Assembly: GCF_907163265.1 (NCBI RefSeq)
Contig: NZ_CAJQUM010000001.1
Coordinates: 310,001 to 374,000 of the forward strand
DNA from: Georgfuchsia toluolica
Lineage (GTDB): Bacteria > Pseudomonadota > Gammaproteobacteria > Burkholderiales > Rhodocyclaceae
DNA: 64,000 nt
Reading direction: 5' to 3'
This document shows positions 59,127-64,000 of the stretch, piece after piece. The notes under the pieces are model-generated. The model saw nothing but the letters and a program-made list of their open reading frames with translations, did not search any database and was not told the origin of the DNA. Within the stretch, counting starts at the first letter, position 1. Each line of letters begins with the position of its first letter. A program made the translations under genes and the position numbers.

Positions 59127-59555
59127 GGTCAGTTCTTTCAGCCCAATCTCGTTTTTCGCCGCTGACAACCTTTCGCCGGCGGTTTCTCGATGAGTTGGCC
59201 GGCGTGTTCATGCAAGTGCTCGAGATGGTGCAGGAAATGAAATGGCCGATAAGTAATATTTAACCGGCCGCTGATCTCAGCAGGATTTTCATCGGACGAA
59301 TGTCCCTTCCTTTGGCTGGTTGCGGAAGTTCGGTGCTTCGATTCCCCGTTGCGGGAATACGAGGAACTCCGGACGCAAAGAATAAATCCGCTTCATATAG
59401 AAGGCTACTACGTCGTTGTCGTCATTGACATTGCAAGGTGTACCGCCCGCGACAAGTGCACCGCCCTCGCTCAAGCTCAGACTTTGGCAGCGTGGCCAAT
59501 GGAATTGGCGGCTTGTAAATCGTTATTTTGCAAAGTCCGCCGGATTATTAGGCTT
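59127..59555. other. Intergenic with unassigned open frame
   Basis: About 430 bases between the sigma-28 promoter and the qor stop. A minus-strand open frame (59289-59474, 61 codons) contains DDNDVVAFYMKRIYSLRPE and could be the end of a broken gene, but I do not recognise it. The last 40 bases begin the qor duplication. Confidence 0.35.
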
Positions 59556-59723
59556 TCAGGGCAGCAACAGGGTCGCGCCGGTCGTGATGCGCGCTTGCAG
59601 CGCCTCATGGGCCGCCCGCGCATCCGCAAGCCTGAAGCGCTGGTTGATGGCCACTTTTACCGCTCCGGAAGCAATAACGGCAAATAATTGGTCCGCGGCC
59701 TCCTGCAGTTCCCGGCTGTCGTG
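59514..59723 (-). repeat. qor 3' region, copy 2 (matches 55145-55355)
   Basis: The end of the intact qor gene and the 40 bases after it recur at 55145-55355 with scattered substitutions, which dates the duplication before the present divergence. Confidence 0.85.
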
Positions 59724-60524
59724 CGTGTAATCGGCAAGGTTGGGTCGAGTCAGATAAAGCGAACCCTTCGCACTCAGAAGTGCGGGTTCAAAGGGTGGCA
59801 CGGCGCCCGATGCATTGCCGAAGCTGACCATCAGGCCGCGCATGGCGAGACAATCCAGCGAGCCGAAAAAGGTGTCTTTGCCGATGCCGTCGTATACGAC
59901 CGCTACGCCATGACCACCGGTAAGCTCGCGCACGCGTTTCACCCAATCGTCCTGGCGCGTATTCACAACGTGAGTGCAGCCGTACTCTTTCGCCAGCGCG
60001 ACCTTGTCGTCGGAACCTACCGTGCCGATGACGACGGCACCCAGGTGCCGCGCCCACTGGCTGGCGATCAGTCCGACGCCGCCCGCGGCTGCATGCCACA
60101 GAATGGTCTGGCCGCGCTGCACGGCATAGGTGCGCTTCAACAGGTATTGAGCCGTCATGCCCTTGAGCATGGCCGCCGCGGCGATCTCGTCACTCATATG
60201 CGCCGGCAGCTTCACCAGGCGGTCGGCGGCGACATTGCTGGCTTCGGCGTAAGCGCCCAGTATCCCGCAATAGCCGACACGATCGCCGGGCTTCAGCGCA
60301 GCGACACCAGCGCCAAGCGCTTCCACGACGCCTGCCGCTTCCGTTCCCAGAATTGCAGGCAGCGGAATCTTGTACTGGCCGGAGCGATGATAAGTATCGA
60401 TGAAATTGACGCCAATGGCTCCATGACGGACACGTACCTGGCCCGCTGTCGGCGGTGGCAGACTGACTTCTGCGTACTCCAGGACTTCGGGGCCGCCGGT
60501 CTTCGATATGCGGACGGCTTTCAT
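59556..60524 (-). CDS. NADPH:quinone oxidoreductase (zinc-independent MDR family)
   Basis: Quinone reductase of 322 residues in the zeta-crystallin/QOR group. N-terminal GroES-like part (about 1-130, with GVNFIDTYHRSGQYKIPLP), Rossmann part with cofactor loop AAAGGVGLIASQWA (about 146-159) and no catalytic zinc cysteines. It lies 4 bases after the moaD-like gene on the same strand. Its last 54 codons are duplicated at 55187-55355. Confidence 0.92.
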   Translation of the reverse strand: MKAVRISKTGGPEVLEYAEVSLPPPTAGQVRVRHGAIGVNFIDTYHRSGQYKIPLPAILGTEAAGVVEALGAGVAALKPGDRVGYCGILGAYAEASNVAADRLVKLPAHMSDEIAAAAMLKGMTAQYLLKRTYAVQRGQTILWHAAAGGVGLIASQWARHLGAVVIGTVGSDDKVALAKEYGCTHVVNTRQDDWVKRVRELTGGHGVAVVYDGIGKDTFFGSLDCLAMRGLMVSFGNASGAVPPFEPALLSAKGSLYLTRPNLADYTHDSRELQEAADQLFAVIASGAVKVAINQRFRLADARAAHEALQARITTGATLLLP

Positions 60525-60528
60525 GCGG

Positions 60529-60807
60529 CTACCCTCCTGCGACAGCGGGAATGATCGACAGCACGTCGCCGTCCTTGACTGTAGTCAGCAGTCCCTGCAG
60601 CATGCGCACATTCTGGCTGCCGAGGTAGAAATTGACGAACTGGCGTGGTTCGCCCCCGGGCGTAAGGATGCGATCCCTGATACCAGGATGGATCGCATTC
60701 AGCGCTGCAAGTACTTCGCCCACAGTGCTGCCCTGCACCCGGACTTCATCGCTGCCGTCCGTATAGAAACGTAATGGCGCTGGAATATGGATAATTATCT
60801 GGCTCAT
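60529..60807 (-). CDS. MoaD/ThiS-family sulfur carrier protein
   Basis: Ubiquitin-like sulfur carrier of 92 residues ending in Gly-Gly (IIPAVAGG), the site of thiocarboxylate formation. Segments PAPLRFYTDG and VNFYLGSQNVRMLQGL fit the MoaD/CysO branch. The ATG overlaps a stop codon belonging to a JAMM gene whose body is deleted here; an intact JAMM gene is at 55424-55840. This suggests an original JAMM-moaD-qor operon with a carrier/protease pair like CysO/Mec. Confidence 0.9.
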   Translation of the reverse strand: MSQIIIHIPAPLRFYTDGSDEVRVQGSTVGEVLAALNAIHPGIRDRILTPGGEPRQFVNFYLGSQNVRMLQGLLTTVKDGDVLSIIPAVAGG

Positions 60808-60845
60808 GGCAGTACTGTCTCCTCTTCAAATTCGCCTTGGCGGTT

Positions 60846-61003
60846 CCACAATAAAAAACCCTGGCGCATGGTGGATATGGGATGGACAACAAGCATACCC
60901 AAATCCAACATATGCATCAAGGTTATAGCGATGAAAGGAGGATTCATCATGTCCTTACGCATAAATGACATAGCACCAAACTTTACCACGCAGGCAACGC
61001 AGG
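60846..61003 (+). repeat. Peroxiredoxin leader and 5' end, copy 2
   Basis: Second copy of the segment at 56052-56208. It follows directly on the last roughly 13 codons of the deleted JAMM gene (60804-60841, minus strand). Confidence 0.85.
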
Positions 61004-61160
61004 ACCTGCCCCATGACCACGGGGCGTAATCTCGGCGAGATACTGCGTATGCACGGATTCCATGCAACTCACGGTCAAGCACAAGGTTGCCACACCGGTG
61101 AACTGGAAACCGGGCGATGACGTGATCATCGTGCCGGCGGTATCGGACGAGGAGGCGAAT
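60949..61160 (+). pseudogene. 1-Cys peroxiredoxin remnant with internal deletion and frameshift
   Basis: The frame opens with MSLRINDIAPNFTTQATQ, the peroxiredoxin start, then breaks. Farther on, another frame gives [20 protein letters not shown] and [12 protein letters not shown], the C-terminal part of the same family. About 150 internal codons, including the active-site cysteine, are gone. Confidence 0.8.
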
Positions 61161-61183
61161 CCAGTGACTTTTAAAGATCCTGG

Positions 61184-61203
61184 ATTCCCGCCTTCGCGGG
61201 AAT
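61184..61203. repeat. dRS3-like repeat ATTCCC-N8-GGGAAT
   Basis: A 20-base palindrome with the ATTCCC-N8-GGGAAT layout known from Neisseria dRS3 elements and found scattered in other betaproteobacteria. Degenerate pieces follow up to about 61255. Confidence 0.65.
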
Positions 61204-61317
61204 GACTGAAAGGAATCCCTGCGGGATGATCGACGGGAGTCGTCGTGGGATGACGTTTCTGAATTAACGTGCCTCAATACTGGCTGTGCAATATCGACGT
61301 CATCGCAGCGGAACCTC

Positions 61318-61635
61318 TCAACTTGAATCGTCCCCGACCTGCACCAGACCCATTTCGATGCGGACCGGGAAGGTGGCCACCGGCTCATAGGCGGGGGGCG
61401 TCAGCGCCGCCCCGGTGACGAGGGAGAAGCGCGCGCCGTGAAGGGGGCAGATGATCTCCAGCCCATCAGTCTCGCCATCGGACAGGGTCCCGGCCTGATG
61501 CGTGCACTCGTCCGCGATGGCGTAGTAGTTGCCGTCGATGTTGAATACCGCCACCGGCGTTCCTCCGACATCCACGGCGCGGCAAGTACCGGGCAGGAAC
61601 TCGGCCTGCTCGGCAACAATTATCCATTTGGTCAT
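61318..61635 (-). CDS. Rieske [2Fe-2S] ferredoxin
   Basis: Soluble Rieske-type ferredoxin of 105 residues. The cluster ligands are C44 and H46 (CTHQAGTL) and C63 and H66 (CPLHGARF). It resembles NirD/bacterial Rieske ferredoxins. The ATG at 61635 (MTKWIIV) is preferred to one seven codons upstream that overlaps sufT. It is the last gene of the SUF group. Confidence 0.92.
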   Translation of the reverse strand: MTKWIIVAEQAEFLPGTCRAVDVGGTPVAVFNIDGNYYAIADECTHQAGTLSDGETDGLEIICPLHGARFSLVTGAALTPPAYEPVATFPVRIEMGLVQVGDDSS

Positions 61636-61636
61636 A

Positions 61637-61990
61637 TCAGAGCATCCCCAATTCAAGGCGCGCCGCCTCGTCCATCATGTCTTGCGACCAGGGCGGTTCC
61701 CACACCAGTTCGACCTCAACACTGTGAACGCCTTCCACCTGTCCCACGGTAGTGGCCACAGTGTCGGGAAAGGTCGCCGCCACAGGACAACCGGGCGCGG
61801 TCAGGGTCATGTGGATGTTGACGTCGCCGCTGTTCTGATCGATGTCCAGCGCATAAACGAGACCGAGGTCGTAGATGTTGACCGGAATCTCCGGATCGAA
61901 CACGGTGCGTAGCGCGGCGATGACCCTGGTTTCCAGTAAGTCATCAGATGTCCGCTTACCGCTGCGATTCAGCCAGTCCAGTACTTTCAT
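61637..61990 (-). CDS. sufT: SufT / DUF59 (MIP18-like) Fe-S assembly protein
   Basis: Fe-S maturation protein of 117 residues in the MIP18/PaaD family. VFDPEIPVNIYDLGLVYALD and TLTAPGCPVA with its cysteine are the family core, and VELVWEPPWSQDMM ends the domain. A long open frame runs upstream, but MKVLDWLNRSG at 61990 is the sensible start and overlaps the sufU stop by 4 bases. Confidence 0.93.
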   Translation of the reverse strand: MKVLDWLNRSGKRTSDDLLETRVIAALRTVFDPEIPVNIYDLGLVYALDIDQNSGDVNIHMTLTAPGCPVAATFPDTVATTVGQVEGVHSVEVELVWEPPWSQDMMDEAARLELGML

Positions 61991-62442
61991 AAATTGTCCT
62001 CCGTGGTCACAATGCCGCTTTGGTCGCGCAACGCGGCGCTCAAGGTGTGCCAGGCCAGCGTGGCGCACTTCACCCGGGACGGGAATTCCCGCACGCCGCC
62101 AAGCACTTCGAGTTTGCCCAATGTTGCGGCAGCCGGCGCTGTTTCTCCGGTCACCAGGGCGTGAAAGGCGGCGAACATGGCCTCCGCTTCGGCTTCCGTT
62201 TTGCCTTTCAGCGCTTCTGTCATGAGCGAGGCGGCGGCGGTAGAAATGGCGCAGCCTTCGCCTTCGAACCCGAGGTCGCGAATGACGCCGTCGTCCATCT
62301 TGAGGTAGACCGTCAGCTTGTCGCCGCATAGGGGATTGTAACCCTCGGCGCGATGGTTGGCCTGATCCAGCCTGCCGAAATTGCGCGGGTGGCGGCTGTG
62401 GTCGATGATGACCTCCTGATACAGGTCGCGCAGGTCGCTCAT
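61987..62442 (-). CDS. sufU: SufU-type Fe-S scaffold / sulfur transfer protein
   Basis: NifU-N-family protein of 151 residues. The three cluster or zinc cysteines are in NPLCGDKL, GEGCAIS and RVKCATLAW. The insertion between the second and third cysteines is longer than in IscU, as in SufU, which takes sulfur from SufS. It lies between sufS and sufT. Confidence 0.92.
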   Translation of the reverse strand: MSDLRDLYQEVIIDHSRHPRNFGRLDQANHRAEGYNPLCGDKLTVYLKMDDGVIRDLGFEGEGCAISTAAASLMTEALKGKTEAEAEAMFAAFHALVTGETAPAAATLGKLEVLGGVREFPSRVKCATLAWHTLSAALRDQSGIVTTEDNL

Positions 62443-62496
62443 AATTGTTCCTCTGCCGGGCCGCCCGCATTAACGCAAGGGAAATATGAGCATACT

Positions 62497-62594
62497 CTCC
62501 CATCCTCCCGCGCCTTTGGGACGGGGGAATTGGCGAAAAATTGCGAGCGAAGCGAGCCTGATAATCGCCTCCCCCGCGAGGGGGAGGATGGGAG
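62497..62594. repeat. 13-bp inverted repeat between sufS and sufU
   Basis: CTCCCATCCTCCC (62497-62509) is the exact complement of GGGAGGATGGGAG (62582-62594). The second arm overlaps a compact CCTCCCCC-GCGA-GGGGGAGG hairpin (62569-62588). The 232-base gap holds no gene; the structure could separate expression of sufS from sufU. Confidence 0.6.
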
Positions 62595-62674
62595 GGGGCG
62601 GGCGTTTCTGCTGCCTTTCCGGCCAAGAAACGAAGTCCACCATCGAAGCCACTTCTGTTTGTTTCTGGCTTGGG

Positions 62675-63925
62675 TCATGTAAACACCTCGCGTACCTTGG
62701 CCAGCGCGGCGAACAGCGCATCGACTTCATGCCGCGTGTTGTACAGCGCGAACGAAGCGCGCACCGTGGCCGGCACGCCGAAATGCACCATTACCGGCAT
62801 GGCGCAATGGTGGCCGCTGCGTACCGCCACGCCTTCGAGGTCGAGGATGGTGCCGACATCGTGCGCATGCACGCCGTCGAGGACGAAGGAGAGAATGCCC
62901 GTCTTGTCGGCCGCGGTGCCGATCAGGCGCAGACCGGGTATTGCAGTCGCCAACCCGGTGGCATAGGCGAGCAGGTCGTGCTCGTGGGCCGCGACGTGTT
63001 CCAGCCCCAGCGCATCGAGATAGGCCATGGCGGCGCCGAGCGCGATGCCGCCGGCGATATTGGGCGTGCCGGCCTCGAATTTGTAGGGCAGGTCGTTGTA
63101 GGTGGTCCTGGCGAAAGTGACCTGCTTGATCATGTCGCCGCCGCCTTGCCAGGGCGGCATGGCGTTGAGCAGTGCCGCCTTGCCATAGAGCACGCCGATG
63201 CCGGTGGGGCCGTAGATCTTGTGCCCCGAAAAGGCGTAGAAATCGCAATCGAGATCCTGCACGTCCACCTTGAGATGCGGCACGGCCTGGGCGCCATCGA
63301 CCAGCACCACGGCGCCGCTGGCATGCGCCTGGGCGATCAGGCGCTTGACCGGGTTGATCGTTCCCAGTGCATTCGATAGATGGGTTATGGCGACCAGCCT
63401 GGTGCGCCGGCCGAGCCGGTGCTCGAATGCATCCGGCATCAGCTCGCCGCGGTCGTCGATCGGCACCACGCGCAATGCCGCACCGCTGCGTTCACACAGC
63501 AGTTGCCAGGGCACGATATTGGAATGGTGTTCCATCGCCGTGATCAGGATTTCGTCACCCGGTTGCAGGCGCTGGCCGTAGCTCGCCGCTACCAGGTTGA
63601 TGGCTTCGGTAGTGCCGCGCACGAACACGATTTCTTCGCGCCGTGCGGCATTGAGAAAGCGCTGGATGTAGTCGCGCGCGGCTTCGTAGGCGTCGGTAGC
63701 CTCCTGGCTCAGGCGATGCAGGCCGCGATGGATGTTGGCGTTGTACTCCTCGTAGTAGTGCGACTCGCAGTCGATGACGCTGCGCGGTTTCTGGCTGGTG
63801 GCGGCGTTGTCGAGATAGACCAGCGGCTTGTCATACACGCGGCGGCCGAGAATGGGGAAATCGCGCCGCACCCGTTCCACGTCAAAGGGCGGCGCAGCCT
63901 GCAGCATTGTAGATGGATCATTCAT
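62675..63925 (-). CDS. sufS: Cysteine desulfurase SufS
   Basis: PLP group II cysteine desulfurase of 416 residues that supplies sulfur for Fe-S assembly. The PLP lysine is in FSGHKIYGP, the substrate histidine in AMEHHSNIVPW and the catalytic cysteine in RSGHHCAMP. The start overlaps the sufD stop. With SufU next to it, sulfur is probably passed SufS to SufU. Confidence 0.95.
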   Translation of the reverse strand: MNDPSTMLQAAPPFDVERVRRDFPILGRRVYDKPLVYLDNAATSQKPRSVIDCESHYYEEYNANIHRGLHRLSQEATDAYEAARDYIQRFLNAARREEIVFVRGTTEAINLVAASYGQRLQPGDEILITAMEHHSNIVPWQLLCERSGAALRVVPIDDRGELMPDAFEHRLGRRTRLVAITHLSNALGTINPVKRLIAQAHASGAVVLVDGAQAVPHLKVDVQDLDCDFYAFSGHKIYGPTGIGVLYGKAALLNAMPPWQGGGDMIKQVTFARTTYNDLPYKFEAGTPNIAGGIALGAAMAYLDALGLEHVAAHEHDLLAYATGLATAIPGLRLIGTAADKTGILSFVLDGVHAHDVGTILDLEGVAVRSGHHCAMPVMVHFGVPATVRASFALYNTRHEVDALFAALAKVREVFT

Positions 63926-64000
63926 GACAGCATCCCGCTTGATTGCGGCAGCCGCTCGCGCAGCAAGCGCTCGAGTTTGGCACGCAGTGGTGCCAGGGCG
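63922..64000 (-). CDS. sufD: SufD C-terminal end (partial)
   Basis: The minus-strand frame entering from the window edge reads ALAPLRAKLERLLRERLP, then a short tail and a stop overlapping the sufS start. This resembles the helical C-terminus of SufD and fits the usual sufBCDS order. Only 25 codons are visible. Confidence 0.6.
   Translation of the reverse strand, partial: ALAPLRAKLERLLRERLPQSSGMLS

Noticed and set aside
61020-61388. Minus-strand open frame containing [10 protein letters not shown]-like sequence
   Set aside because: This is the well-known spurious translation of an interspersed ATTCCC/GGGAAT repeat, and the region is better explained by the peroxiredoxin remnant and repeat.

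Overview
The window looks like one chromosomal stretch of a betaproteobacterium. The evidence is a System I cytochrome c maturation operon, a DUF1841 gene, an nth-rnfB-pyrD neighbourhood, PHB-type acetoacetyl-CoA reductase, a SUF operon with SufT and SufU, and betaproteobacterial-style REP and ATTCCC-N8-GGGAAT repeats. It would fit a facultative, Rhodocyclales-like organism, but that placement is inference. No rRNA, tRNA, CRISPR array, prophage or complete insertion sequence was seen.

Layout. 1-2259: tail of an MCE-type lipid ABC transporter (ATPase, MCE protein, auxiliary lipoprotein). 2441-5116: P-type cation ATPase. 5267-7226: AsmA-family gene broken by a 16-bp tandem duplication. 7604-14693: complete ccmABCDEFGHI operon for cytochrome c biogenesis. 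14901-18533: Ser/Thr kinase, PP2C phosphatase, DUF47/PhoU-like protein and Pit phosphate transporter. 18550-22405 (minus): pyrD, rnfB, nth, FIST and DUF1841, tightly packed. 22539-25341: kup and a patatin-like lipoprotein. 25343-30549: bacterioferritin-like protein, ADP-ribosylglycohydrolase-like protein lacking the usual metal motifs, AidB-like acyl-CoA dehydrogenase, bacteriohemerythrin, HD-GYP protein. 30620-35630 (minus): a fused arginase/ornithine aminotransferase next to PutA, which together could take arginine to glutamate. 36599-41528: prkA, yeaH-like and spoVR-like genes behind a good sigma-54 promoter. 41692-50864: looser accessory DNA with a broken methyltransferase, aldo/keto reductase, pterin dehydratase, aspartase, an IorAB-type molybdenum hydroxylase, xdhC and GNAT remnants, a CDF transporter and a methyltransferase. 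50960-53713: PEP carboxylase.

53605-61184 is the most unusual part. It is a mosaic of duplicated and broken genes around a few intact ones. The 3' end of ppc occurs twice. A qor-moaD-JAMM-peroxiredoxin block occurs twice, and each copy has lost what the other kept: the first keeps an intact JAMM gene, the second keeps intact qor and moaD. Two in-frame chimeras occur here, a 1-Cys peroxiredoxin N-terminus joined to a GroEL segment, and a FlgM N-terminus joined to a chemotaxis receptor under a near-consensus sigma-28 promoter. phaB lies within the mosaic.

61318-64000 (minus): SUF operon tail (sufD end, sufS, sufU, sufT, Rieske ferredoxin). Its closeness to a MoaD-type sulfur carrier and a JAMM protease suggests a local sulfur-transfer theme, which is inference.
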